From NCBI GenBank assembly GCA_019347915.1, contig JAHWKL010000010.1:1-40248 (forward strand): a stretch of DNA of 40,248 nt, given 5' to 3'. This DNA comes from Actinomycetota bacterium (lineage in GTDB: Bacteria > Actinomycetota > Acidimicrobiia > Acidimicrobiales > CADCSY01). The position numbers and the translations under genes are program-made. Within the stretch, counting starts at the first letter, position 1. Every line of letters starts with the position of its first letter. The notes under the pieces were generated by a model, which saw only the letters and a program-made list of their open reading frames with translations, was not told the DNA's origin and searched no databases. Below are positions 16,403 through 23,953 of the stretch, piece after piece.

Positions 16403-17596
16403 ATGCCCCGCCTCTCAGCCCGTGTCGCCGCCATCACCCCGTCGGCCACTCTCGCCGTCGACGCCCGGGCCAAGGCCCTGCGGGCTGCCGGCGAGCAGGT
16501 GGTGGTCTTCGCCGCCGGCGAGCCCGACTTCCCCAGCCCCGCTCACGTCGTCGAGGCTGCCGCCGAGGCGTGCCGCGACCCCCGCAACCACCGCTACACA
16601 CCGGCGGCGGGGCTGCCCGAGCTGCGTGAGGCGGTGGCGGCCAAGACCCGGCGTGACTCGGGGCTGGAGGTGGAGGCGTCACAGGTGTTGATCACCAACG
16701 GGGGCAAGCACGCCATCTACAACGCCTTGGCGGCCCTGCTCGACCCCGGCGACGAGGTGTTGCTGCCCGCCCCGTACTGGACCACCTATCCCGAGCCCAT
16801 CGCCCTGTTCGGCGCCACGCCGGTGGTCGTCCCCACCGACGCCTCCACCGGCTTCAAGGTGGGCGTGGACGCGCTGGAGGCGGCGACCACCCCGAGGACC
16901 AAGGCGTTGGTGTTCGTGTCCCCGTCCAACCCCAGCGGCGCCGTCTACCACCCCTCCCAGGTGGAGGCCATCGGCCGGTGGGCGGCCGAGAAGGGCATCT
17001 GGGTCCTCACCGACGAGATCTACGAGCACCTGACCTACGACGACCACCGTTTCTCGTCCATGCCCGCGCTCGTGCCCGAGCTGGTCGACCGCTGCATCGT
17101 GGTGAACGGCGTGGCCAAGACCTACGCCATGACCGGGTGGCGGGTGGGCTGGATGATCGGACCTCCGGACATGGTCCGGGGCGCCACTGCCCTGCAGTCG
17201 CACTCCACCTCCAACGTCGCCGACGTGTCCCAGCGGGCGGCCTTGGCGGCGGTGAGCGGGCCGTTGGACGAGGTGGTGCGCATGCGCCAGGCGTTCGACC
17301 GCCGGCGGCTGCGCATGTTCGAGCTGCTGTCGGCCCTGCCCGGCGTGACCTGCCTGCGTCCGGAGGGGGCGTTCTACGCCTTCCCCTCGTTCGAGGGCGT
17401 CCTCGGGCGGGAGCTGGCCGGGCGCCCGGTGCGCACGACGCTCGAGCTGGCCGAGGTCGTGCTCGACGAGGTGAAGGTGGCGATCGTGCCGGGGGAGGCC
17501 TTCGGCAGTCCGGGGTACGCCCGGTTCTCCTTCGCCCTGGGTGACGACGACCTCGAGGAGGGGCTGGCCCGCCTGGCCAAGCTGCTCGCCGGGTAG
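16403..17596 (+). CDS. aspB: Class I/II aminotransferase, aspartate-type
   Basis: The 397-residue fold-type I PLP enzyme starts '[19 protein letters not shown]', typical of the bacterial Ib aspartate aminotransferase group. Landmarks are '[10 protein letters not shown]', '[12 protein letters not shown]' and the PLP lysine in '[17 protein letters not shown]'. It probably moves amino groups between glutamate and oxaloacetate, although related enzymes also accept prephenate. A CAGTAT box at 16390-16395 lies 7 bases before ATG 16403 and includes part of the alternative ATG at 16394, so 16403 is preferred. The next gene starts 3 bases after the stop. Confidence 0.9.
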   Translation: MPRLSARVAAITPSATLAVDARAKALRAAGEQVVVFAAGEPDFPSPAHVVEAAAEACRDPRNHRYTPAAGLPELREAVAAKTRRDSGLEVEASQVLITNGGKHAIYNALAALLDPGDEVLLPAPYWTTYPEPIALFGATPVVVPTDASTGFKVGVDALEAATTPRTKALVFVSPSNPSGAVYHPSQVEAIGRWAAEKGIWVLTDEIYEHLTYDDHRFSSMPALVPELVDRCIVVNGVAKTYAMTGWRVGWMIGPPDMVRGATALQSHSTSNVADVSQRAALAAVSGPLDEVVRMRQAFDRRRLRMFELLSALPGVTCLRPEGAFYAFPSFEGVLGRELAGRPVRTTLELAEVVLDEVKVAIVPGEAFGSPGYARFSFALGDDDLEEGLARLAKLLAG

Positions 17597-17599
17597 CCC

Positions 17600-19048
17600 G
17601 TGGACTGGCTCCAGGCCCCCGACTACTGGCTGGCCCGCTTCGTGTTCGAGCGGGCGCTGGCGGCCGTCTACCTGGTCGCCTTCCTGGTGGCGGTCAACCA
17701 GTTCCGCCCGTTGCTGGGCGAGCACGGCCTGCTGCCGGCGCCGCAGTTCCTCCAGCGCGTGCCCTTCCGCCGGGCTCCGAGCCTGTTCCACCTGCACTAC
17801 TCGGACCGCTTCTTCGGGGTGGTGGCGTGGACGGGCGTCGTGGTCGCCTTCCTGTGCCTGCTGGGGTGGCCCCAGGCCGGCCCCGCCTGGGCGCCCATGC
17901 TGGCGTGGGGACTGCTCTGGGCGCTCTACCTGTCGATCATCAACGTGGGCCAGGTCTTCTACGCCTTCGGCTGGGAGACGCTGCTGGTGGAAGCCGGGTT
18001 CCTGGCCATCTTCCTCGGGCCGGCCGAGGTCGCCCCCCCGGTGCTGGTGGTGCTGGCGCTGCGCTGGCTGCTGTTCCGCCTGGAGTTCGGCGCCGGCCTG
18101 ATCAAGCTCCGCGGCGATCGGTGCTGGCGGGACCTCACCTGCCTGCACCATCACCACGAGACCCAACCGCTGCCCAACCCGCTCAGCTGGTTCTTCCACC
18201 ATCTGCCGGGGCGGGTGCACAAGGCCGAGGTCCTCGGCAACCACGTCGCCCAGCTGGTGGCGCCGGTGCTGCTGTTCGCGCCCCAGCCGGTCGCCGGGGT
18301 GGCCGGCGCCGTCATCGTCGTCACCCAGGCGTGGCTGGTGCTCAGCGGGAACTTCTCCTGGCTGAACATCATGACCATCGCCCTCGCCGTGGTCGCCTTC
18401 GACGACGCCATGCTCGCCCCCCTCGTGCCCGTCGATCCGCCGGCGCTGGCCGGCGCGCCCGGCTGGCACCAGGTCGCCGTCGTGGGGGTGGCCGTGGCCG
18501 TGGTGGCGCTCAGCTGGCGTCCGGTGCGCAACATGGCGTCGCCCGGCCAGCTCATGAACTCGAGCTTCGACCCTCTCCGCCTGGTCAACACCTACGGCGC
18601 CTTCGGCAGCGTCACCAAGCAGCGCATGGAGGTGGTCCTCGAGGGGACCGACGACGCCCACCCGGGGCCCGGCACCGACTGGAGGGAGTACGAGTTCAAG
18701 GCCAAGCCCGGGGACCCCGCCCGGCGTCCACCCCAGGTGGCCCCGTATCACCTGCGTCTCGACTGGCTGATGTGGTTCGTCCCCCTCTCGCCTCGCTCCC
18801 ACCAGCGCTGGCTCGTCGCCCTGGTGGCCAAGCTGCTGGCCGACGACCGGCCGACGCTGCGCCTGCTGCGCCACAACCCGTTCCCCCACCAGCCGCCGGC
18901 CCTGGTGCGGGCCCGCCTGTACCGCTACCGCTTCACGACCGGCGAGGAGCGCCGGCGGAGCGGGGCGTGGTGGGTGCGCACGCCGGCGGGTGAGCTCCTG
19001 CCCGCCGTCGGCCTCGACCGCGGCGACGACGTGGCCGGCTCGGGCTGA
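17600..19048 (+). CDS. Lipase maturation factor (LMF1) family membrane protein
   Basis: The 482-residue polytopic membrane protein matches the lipase-maturation-factor family: 'IINVGQVFYAFGWETLLVEAGFL', 'RWLLFRLEFGAGLIKLRGD', 'CWRDLTCLHHHHETQPLPNP' and a soluble C-terminal domain beginning near 'VNTYGAFGSVTKQRMEVVLEG'. In vertebrates LMF1 helps lipases fold in the endoplasmic reticulum. Bacterial homologues are widespread, but no function can be assigned from sequence. Its GTG start lies 3 bases after the aminotransferase stop, so co-transcription is likely. No lipase gene is adjacent. Confidence 0.88.
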   Translation: MDWLQAPDYWLARFVFERALAAVYLVAFLVAVNQFRPLLGEHGLLPAPQFLQRVPFRRAPSLFHLHYSDRFFGVVAWTGVVVAFLCLLGWPQAGPAWAPMLAWGLLWALYLSIINVGQVFYAFGWETLLVEAGFLAIFLGPAEVAPPVLVVLALRWLLFRLEFGAGLIKLRGDRCWRDLTCLHHHHETQPLPNPLSWFFHHLPGRVHKAEVLGNHVAQLVAPVLLFAPQPVAGVAGAVIVVTQAWLVLSGNFSWLNIMTIALAVVAFDDAMLAPLVPVDPPALAGAPGWHQVAVVGVAVAVVALSWRPVRNMASPGQLMNSSFDPLRLVNTYGAFGSVTKQRMEVVLEGTDDAHPGPGTDWREYEFKAKPGDPARRPPQVAPYHLRLDWLMWFVPLSPRSHQRWLVALVAKLLADDRPTLRLLRHNPFPHQPPALVRARLYRYRFTTGEERRRSGAWWVRTPAGELLPAVGLDRGDDVAGSG

Positions 19049-19059
19049 GGGGCTCCCGT

Positions 19060-19088
19060 TTGGCGGAAGCGCCCGGGTCCGCCACGAT
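19060..19088 (+). promoter_or_regulatory. serA promoter
   Basis: TTGGCG (19060-19065) and CACGAT (19083-19088) are 17 bases apart, and ATG 19095 follows 6 bases later. No ribosome-site sequence intervenes, suggesting a leaderless serA message. No leader peptide or attenuator is visible here, unlike at ilvB, leuA and leuB. Confidence 0.5.
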
Positions 19089-19094
19089 GGGGGC

Positions 19095-20657
19095 ATGGCC
19101 CGCGTCCTCGTCACCGAGAAGCTCGCCGATGCCGGGCTCCGGCGCCTGGCCGATCAGGGTCACGAGGTCGACGTTCGCCTCGGGCTCTCCCCTGACGAGC
19201 TCGTGGAGGCGGTGGCGGGAGCGGCGGCGCTGATCGTGCGCTCGGCCACCACGGTGACGCCCGAGGTGCTGGACGCCGGCCAGGAACTGGTCGTGGTCGG
19301 CCGGGCCGGCATCGGGCTCGACAACGTCGACGTGGTTGCCGCCACCCGCCGAGGGGTGATGGTGGTGAACGCGCCGCAGTCCAACGTGCTGTCCGCCGCC
19401 GAGCACACCCTGGCCCTCCTGCTGGCCCAGGCCCGGAACGTCCCCCAGGCCCACACCGCCCTCAAGGCGGGGAAGTGGGAGCGCTCCCGCTGGGAGGGCG
19501 TGGAGCTGCACGGCAAGACCCTCGGCGTCGTCGGGCTGGGACGGATCGGCTCGCTGGTCGCCCAGCGGGCCTCGGCCTTCGGGATGCGCCTGCTCGGCCA
19601 CGACCCCTACGTCTCCACCGAGCGGGCGCGTCAGATGGGGATGGAGCTCGTCCCGCTCGACGATCTGGTCGCCCGCTCCGACTTCCTGACCCTCCACGTG
19701 GCCCGGACCCCCGAGACCATCGGTCTGGTGGGCAAGGAGCTGCTGAGCAAGGCCAAGCCGGGCCTGCGGGTGCTCAACACCTCACGGGGCGGCATCGTCG
19801 ACGAGGACGCTCTCCGGTGGGCGCTGGACGAGGGCATCGTGGCGGGTGCCGCCCTCGACGTGTTCTCTGCCGAACCGCTGACCGCCTCGCCGCTGTTCGA
19901 GGTCGACTCCGTGGTCGTGACCCCCCACCTCGGGGCCAGCACCGCCGAGGCCCAGGACAAGGCGGGGATGACCATCGCCGAGCAGGTCGCCCTGGCCCTG
20001 GCCGGGGACTTCGTGCCCTTCGCCGTGAACGTGAGCGCCAGCGAGGCCTCCGAGACCGTCCGGCCCTTCCTGCCCCTGGCCGAGCGCCTGGGCTCGCTGT
20101 TCGCCCGCCTGAGCGAAGGGGTGCCCTCGGTGCTCGAGGTCACCTACGAGGGCCAGCTGGCCGACTACGACGTGCGCATCCTCACCCTGTCGGTGCTGAA
20201 GGGGCTCTTCAGCGGGGTGGTCGACGAGCCGGTGTCGTACGTGAACGCCCCCCAGCTGGCCGAGGAGCGGGGCGTCGAGGTGCGCGAGACCACCACCTCG
20301 GCCGTGCACGACTACGTGAACCTCATCGCCTTGCGGGGCGACTCCCACTCCATCGGCGGCACCCTGGCCGGTCTGCGGGGGGAGCCGCGGATCGTCATGC
20401 TCGACGACCACACCGTCGAGGTGCCTCCCGCTCAGCACATGCTCGTGGTCCGCAACGACGACCGTCCGGGGATGATCGGGCTGGTGACCACCGCTCTCGG
20501 TGACGCCGGGGTGAACATCTCCGACATCCACGTGGGCCGCTCCCCCCAGGGTGACGCCGCCCTCATGATCCTGGCCACCGACCAGGCCCTGCCGGACGAG
20601 GTGCTGACCCGGCTGCGCACCGCACCGGGGATCGTCTCGGCCCACCCCCTCTCGTAA
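19095..20657 (+). CDS. serA: D-3-phosphoglycerate dehydrogenase, long (ASB + ACT) form
   Basis: The 520-residue enzyme oxidises 3-phosphoglycerate with NAD+ to 3-phosphohydroxypyruvate, the committed serine step. The NAD-binding motif is 'VVGLGRIGSLVAQRA', followed by the catalytic-site sequences 'NTSRGGIVDEDAL' and 'TPHLGASTAEAQ'. After the catalytic part come an allosteric substrate-binding (ASB) domain (about residues 320-445) and a C-terminal ACT domain (about 450-520, 'HMLVVRNDDRPGMIGLV') that usually binds serine for feedback. This is the long form found in Mycobacterium. It faces the minus-strand ferredoxin gene, with 28 bases between the two stops. Confidence 0.96.
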   Translation: MARVLVTEKLADAGLRRLADQGHEVDVRLGLSPDELVEAVAGAAALIVRSATTVTPEVLDAGQELVVVGRAGIGLDNVDVVAATRRGVMVVNAPQSNVLSAAEHTLALLLAQARNVPQAHTALKAGKWERSRWEGVELHGKTLGVVGLGRIGSLVAQRASAFGMRLLGHDPYVSTERARQMGMELVPLDDLVARSDFLTLHVARTPETIGLVGKELLSKAKPGLRVLNTSRGGIVDEDALRWALDEGIVAGAALDVFSAEPLTASPLFEVDSVVVTPHLGASTAEAQDKAGMTIAEQVALALAGDFVPFAVNVSASEASETVRPFLPLAERLGSLFARLSEGVPSVLEVTYEGQLADYDVRILTLSVLKGLFSGVVDEPVSYVNAPQLAEERGVEVRETTTSAVHDYVNLIALRGDSHSIGGTLAGLRGEPRIVMLDDHTVEVPPAQHMLVVRNDDRPGMIGLVTTALGDAGVNISDIHVGRSPQGDAALMILATDQALPDEVLTRLRTAPGIVSAHPLS

Positions 20658-20685
20658 CCGCTCGCTTCGCACGCGGGGCGTGGGC

Positions 20686-20877
20686 TCAGCCCTCGACGGT
20701 GATGGCCCCGGTCGGGCAGTACTCGGCGGCTTCCTCGACCTGGTCTCGGTGGGACTCGCCGGGCTCCTCCTGGAGCAGGCGAAGGGTGCCGTCGGAGGCC
20801 AGCTGGAACACCGCTGGCGCCGCCCGGGTGCACGACCCGGCGCCGATGCAGCGCCGGTAGTCGACCACGACCCGCAC
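20686..20877 (-). CDS. Small ferredoxin (3Fe-4S/4Fe-4S type)
   Basis: The 63-residue protein is of the type that commonly serves actinobacterial cytochromes P450. It begins 'VRVVVDYRRCIGAGSCTRAAPAVF' in pattern: Cys10 and Cys16 frame the first cluster segment, and 'AAEYCPTGAITV' provides the last cysteine. Only three cysteines are placed as cluster ligands and the middle position is not Cys, which favours a 3Fe-4S cluster. GTG 20877 is chosen because it gives the family's usual N-terminus, 5 bases after the upstream stop. It acts in the cytosol as an electron carrier. No P450 or reductase is nearby, so the partner is unknown. Confidence 0.85.
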   Translation of the reverse strand: MRVVVDYRRCIGAGSCTRAAPAVFQLASDGTLRLLQEEPGESHRDQVEEAAEYCPTGAITVEG

Positions 20878-20882
20878 CCGGC

Positions 20883-21383
20883 TCAGCGCTTGGCCTGCCG
20901 GAAGCCGTCGCCCTCGGCGGCGGCGCCGTCCCGATAGCAACGGTCGGCGTTGGTGCGGTCGTAGTGGACCATCCCCGGGAGATGGAAGACGCGGCTGCGG
21001 AGCTTGACCTTCACCGGGTGCGACGACGGGCAGGCGCCGTCGTCAGGGTCGACCCAGGTTGCACCGGCCGGTGCCGTCTCCGTGTGGATCGCCCCCTCGA
21101 TGGGGGCGGTGGCCAGCCGCTGTTGCAGCTCGGCCGCCTCGTGCTCGGTCGCTCGGGCCGCCTCGGCGACCTCCTCCCCGGTGGCGCTGAGGCTGAACTC
21201 CTCGGTCGCCGGCGTCGAGGCCGGCGACCGTTGCTCGCCGTCGACGTCGAGGGGCGGCCACGACGGCGGCGGAGGCGGCCGGCGCCGAGCGTTGTCACGT
21301 CGCTGGAGGGCCTGGACGGCGAGGGCGACCACCCCCGCCACGAACCCGAGCTTCAGCCCAATGGTCATCATCCGACGCAGCAC
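20883..21383 (-). CDS. Membrane-anchored protein with a sunset-like C-terminal domain
   Basis: The 166-residue product has one N-terminal hydrophobic segment (about residues 6-24) that would act as a signal anchor, a Pro-rich linker, an Ala/Glu-rich helix and a C-terminal block of about 50 residues. The block runs from 'GACPSSHPVKVKLRSRVFHLPG' through 'YDRTNADRCY' to 'GFRQAKR' and resembles the small sunset domain found at the end of many bacterial surface or nuclease-associated proteins. GTG 21383 is preceded at 6 bases by a TAGGGT box (21390-21395). It is probably co-transcribed with the ferredoxin gene. The function is unknown. Confidence 0.65.
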   Translation of the reverse strand: MLRRMMTIGLKLGFVAGVVALAVQALQRRDNARRRPPPPPSWPPLDVDGEQRSPASTPATEEFSLSATGEEVAEAARATEHEAAELQQRLATAPIEGAIHTETAPAGATWVDPDDGACPSSHPVKVKLRSRVFHLPGMVHYDRTNADRCYRDGAAAEGDGFRQAKR

Positions 21384-21416
21384 CCCGGGACCCTACCCTC
21401 GCCCGCCCGATACAAG

Positions 21417-21445
21417 TTGACGAATCGGGCGCGGCCTGGTTCCCT
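21417..21445 (+). promoter_or_regulatory. Promoter of the leuA leader
   Basis: TTGACG (21417-21422) is followed after 17 bases by TTCCCT (21440-21445), a weak -10, and the leader ATG comes 8 bases later. The geometry equals that of the ilvB and leuB leader promoters, which is the main argument for it. It is divergent from the TAGGGT box at 21390-21395. Confidence 0.45.
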
Positions 21446-21453
21446 TGACCGTG

Positions 21454-21495
21454 ATGCTGCGTCACCTCCGCTCCTGCATCCTCCTGCTTATTTGA
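21454..21495 (+). CDS. leuA leader peptide (13 residues)
   Basis: ATG 21454 opens a 13-codon frame, MLRHLRSCILLLI, ending with TGA at 21493-21495. Five of 13 residues are leucine and two are isoleucine, with Ile-Leu-Leu-Leu-Ile directly before the stop. Such enrichment in front of leuA is the hallmark of leucine-sensing attenuation. A hairpin starts at the next base, and a strong terminator follows. An in-frame GTG directly before the ATG (21451) is an alternative start. Confidence 0.85.
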   Translation: MLRHLRSCILLLI

Positions 21496-21557
21496 GGCGA
21501 GCGCCTCCCGGTGCTCGCCGCCACCTCCTGCGCCTCCGGGCCAGGAGGTTTTCTTTT
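21496..21557 (+). promoter_or_regulatory. leuA attenuator: hairpin plus intrinsic terminator
   Basis: GGCGAGC (21496-21502) pairs with GCTCGCC (21513-21519), immediately after the leader stop. The terminator pairs CCTCCTG (21524-21530) with CAGGAGG (21542-21548), followed by TTTTCTTTT (21549-21557), the clearest intrinsic terminator in the window. GGTG (21510-21513) can pair with CACC (21522-21525), a possible antiterminator that breaks both stems. The leader's own leucine codons at 21480-21486 repeat the terminator's left arm (CCTCCTG). Confidence 0.85.
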
Positions 21558-21588
21558 GCCCCCGCAGATCTTCGGGAAAGGGACCGAC

Positions 21589-23136
21589 ATGGCCGATCGG
21601 GTCGTCATCTTCGACACCACGCTGCGAGACGGTGAGCAGTCACCGGGGATCTCCCTCGACGCTGCCGAGAAGCTCGAGATCGCCGAGCAGCTTTCCCGCC
21701 TGGGCGTCGACGTGCTCGAGGCCGGCTTCCCCGTGGCCAGCCCCGGGGACTTCGAAGCGGTGCGGGCCATCGCCCGCTCGGTCGAGGGCCCCGTCATCTG
21801 CGGGCTCTCCCGCACCCACCTGGGCGACGTGGACCGGTGCTGGGAGGCGGTGGGCGACGCCGACCGGGCTCGGATCCACGTGTTCATCTCCACCAGCCCC
21901 AGCCACATGGAGCACATGCTGAAGATGAACGAGGCCCAGGTGCTGGCGGCGACCCGGGCAGGAGTGGCTCGGGCGCGCGAGCACACCGACGACGTCGAGT
22001 TCAGCCCCCAGGACGCCACCCGCACCCCCCTCGAGTTCATGCTCGAGGTGCTCCAAGCGGCGGTCGACGCCGGCGCCACCACGTTGAACATCCCCGACAC
22101 CGTCGGATGGGGCATCCCCTGGGACTTCGGCGCGCTGATCCAGTACGTGCGGCGTGAGGTCAAGGGCGACTACGTCACCTCCACCCACTGCCACAACGAC
22201 CTGGGGCTGGCCACGGCCAACTCGCTGGCCGGCATCCAGGCCGGCGCCCGCCAGGTCGAGGTGTGCGTCAACGGGCTGGGGGAGCGGGCCGGCAACGCTG
22301 CTCTGGAAGAGGTCGTCATGGCCCTGAACATCAGGGCCGACCAGTTCCCCGGCGTGGAGATCGGCGTCCGCACCGAGGAGCTGGCCCGGACCAGCCGTCT
22401 CGTCGCCCGGCTGACCGGCTACCCCGTCCAGTACAACAAGGCGGTGGTGGGCCGGAACGCCTTCGCCCACGAGTCGGGGATCCACCAGCACGGGGTGCTG
22501 GCCGACAGCAGCACCTACGAGATCATCGACGCCGCCACCGTGGGCCAGACCGGCCGCCAGATCGTGCTGGGCAAGCACTCCGGCCGTCACGCCTTCGCCG
22601 ACACCCTCGAGCGCATGGGCCTGCGCGTCCAGGGTGACGCCTTCAACGCCGCCTTCGCCCGGTTCAAGGAGCTGGCCGACCGCAAGGTGAGCCTCACCGA
22701 CGCCGACCTGGAGGCGATCGTGGCCGAGGAGATCGGTGGCCATGTCGACGACGCCTTCCAGCTCGAGTCACTCGAGGTACGAGGGGGGACCGTGGGCACC
22801 CCGGTGGCCCTGGTGGTGTTGCTGCGCGCCGGGGACAAGCTCGAGGCCAGTGCCGAGGGCGACGGCATGATCGACGCCGCCTGCAAGGCCATCCGGGCCG
22901 CCACGGGCGTGGACGGCGTGCTCACCGACTTCAACGTGTCGTCGGTCACAGGGGGTGTCGACGCCCTGGGCGACGTCATCGTCCAGCTCGACGCCGGCGG
23001 CGTCCGCGTGTCGGGCCGCGGCGTGTCCACCGACGTGGTCGAGGCCTCGGCCCGGGCCTTCCTGAGCGCGGTCAACAAGGTCGTCCGGGTGCGCCGGCGC
23101 CAGCAGGTCGTCCGCCAGCCCGAGGTCACTCCGTGA
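21589..23136 (+). CDS. leuA: 2-isopropylmalate synthase
   Basis: The 515-residue enzyme condenses acetyl-CoA with 2-oxoisovalerate, the first leucine-specific step. The TIM barrel starts '[19 protein letters not shown]' and carries the metal-binding '[13 protein letters not shown]' and '[19 protein letters not shown]'. The C-terminal regulatory domain (about residues 390-515) is the leucine-feedback LeuA dimer domain. Length matches the LeuA class of E. coli rather than the longer mycobacterial form. The start is ATG 21589 with GAAAGGGA upstream. A longer frame from 21511 would translate the attenuator and is rejected. Leucine control is expected at both attenuator and enzyme. Confidence 0.96.
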   Translation: MADRVVIFDTTLRDGEQSPGISLDAAEKLEIAEQLSRLGVDVLEAGFPVASPGDFEAVRAIARSVEGPVICGLSRTHLGDVDRCWEAVGDADRARIHVFISTSPSHMEHMLKMNEAQVLAATRAGVARAREHTDDVEFSPQDATRTPLEFMLEVLQAAVDAGATTLNIPDTVGWGIPWDFGALIQYVRREVKGDYVTSTHCHNDLGLATANSLAGIQAGARQVEVCVNGLGERAGNAALEEVVMALNIRADQFPGVEIGVRTEELARTSRLVARLTGYPVQYNKAVVGRNAFAHESGIHQHGVLADSSTYEIIDAATVGQTGRQIVLGKHSGRHAFADTLERMGLRVQGDAFNAAFARFKELADRKVSLTDADLEAIVAEEIGGHVDDAFQLESLEVRGGTVGTPVALVVLLRAGDKLEASAEGDGMIDAACKAIRAATGVDGVLTDFNVSSVTGGVDALGDVIVQLDAGGVRVSGRGVSTDVVEASARAFLSAVNKVVRVRRRQQVVRQPEVTP

Positions 23137-23168
23137 GGCCCGGCGGCTGACGTAGTCACATCCGGCGA

Positions 23169-23174
23169 TACCAT
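23169..23174 (+). promoter_or_regulatory. -10 box (TACCAT) of the toxin-antitoxin pair
   Basis: TACCAT lies 6 bases before ATG 23181; CTGACG at 23147-23152 may be the -35. The other possible antitoxin start, ATG 23173, overlaps this box, so that ATG would not be on the transcript if the promoter is real. Confidence 0.5.
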
Positions 23175-23439
23175 GACTACATGGAGGTCGCCGTCCGGCG
23201 AGCTCAAGGCCAAGCTCTCTGCGTACCTGCAGCGGGCGGCAGCCGGGGAGGTCATCACGGTGACCGACAGGGGTCGCCCGATCGCCACGCTGGGCCCGGC
23301 CTTCGACGCCGTCGATCTCTCGGACGCGGTGTCGGCCGGGTGGGTCACGCCGGCCTCGACGACCGGGCTTCGGCCGGTCCGTCGCCACCGGCCGGCGACG
23401 AGTGTCCAGCGATCCTTGGACGAGGATCGCGCCGAGTGA
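23173..23439 (+). CDS. Phd/YefM-type antitoxin, probably frameshifted near its start
   Basis: The open frame gives 88 residues with a good Phd/YefM core: 'ELKAKLSAYLQRAAAGEVITVTDRGRPIATL'-type sequence, then a disordered toxin-binding tail. The N-terminus in this frame (MTTWRSPSG) is unlike the family. The ATG at 23181 in another frame reads MEVAVR, the usual family N-terminus, and removing one base near 23197-23199 would join MEVAVR to ELKAKL. The DNA-binding N-terminus is therefore probably broken by a one-base insertion or a sequencing error. The product would normally bind the PIN toxin encoded next and repress the operon. Confidence 0.75.
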   Translation: MTTWRSPSGELKAKLSAYLQRAAAGEVITVTDRGRPIATLGPAFDAVDLSDAVSAGWVTPASTTGLRPVRRHRPATSVQRSLDEDRAE

Positions 23440-23449
23440 CCGACGTCGA

Positions 23450-23851
23450 GTGACGCTCTACGCCGACACCAGCGCCCTGCTGGAGCGGTACGTCGACGAG
23501 GTCGATTCGGGGTTCGCGGTCGAGTTCCTCGGCAGTGATCCCGCCCTGGTGACCGGGCGGCACGCCGTGGTGGAGGTGCGCCGGAACCTCGCCCGGCTGC
23601 TGTCGGGAACGGCGCTGACCGAGAGTCGCAAGGCGTTCGCCACCGATCTCGACGCCTTCTCCATCGTGGAGCTCGATGCGGCGACCTGTGAGCTGGCGGC
23701 GGCCATCGCCGAGCAGACGGGTGTCCGCACGTTGGATGCGCTGCACCTGGGCGCTGCCCGACGTCTGGGCACCGCCGTCACCTTCCTGACCTTCGACCTC
23801 CGTCAGCGTCAGGCGGCCCAGGCGCTCGGCTTTCGAGTGGTGGGCGGGTGA
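23450..23851 (+). CDS. PIN-domain (VapC-like) ribonuclease toxin
   Basis: The 133-residue single PIN domain has the expected acidic residues: Asp6 in 'LYADTSALLERY', Glu42 in 'HAVVEVRRNL', Asp96 in 'VRTLDALHLGAA' and Asp116 in 'TFDLRQ'. VapC-type toxins cleave tRNA or rRNA in the cytosol when the antitoxin is lost. The GTG start lies 11 bases after the antitoxin stop, a normal toxin-antitoxin spacing. The catalytic set looks intact, so the apparent frameshift in the antitoxin deserves attention. A longer frame from 23402 overlaps the antitoxin and is less likely. Confidence 0.88.
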   Translation: MTLYADTSALLERYVDEVDSGFAVEFLGSDPALVTGRHAVVEVRRNLARLLSGTALTESRKAFATDLDAFSIVELDAATCELAAAIAEQTGVRTLDALHLGAARRLGTAVTFLTFDLRQRQAAQALGFRVVGG

Positions 23852-23953
23852 CGCCGGCGACCACCGGTGCCCACGGTGACCTCGAACCGATGGCAGGCGG
23901 CCCAGGGCCCGAGCGTCCGCGTTCGTGTCACATCCCGGTGGGAGGATGCGGCC

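Noticed and set aside
16679-19114. 811-residue minus-strand open frame
   Set aside because: It is antisense to the aminotransferase and LMF-like genes and has the low-complexity composition of antisense frames in GC-rich DNA.
21511-21588. Longer leuA start at 21511
   Set aside because: It would translate the attenuator terminator; the family N-terminus and a ribosome site both point to ATG 21589.
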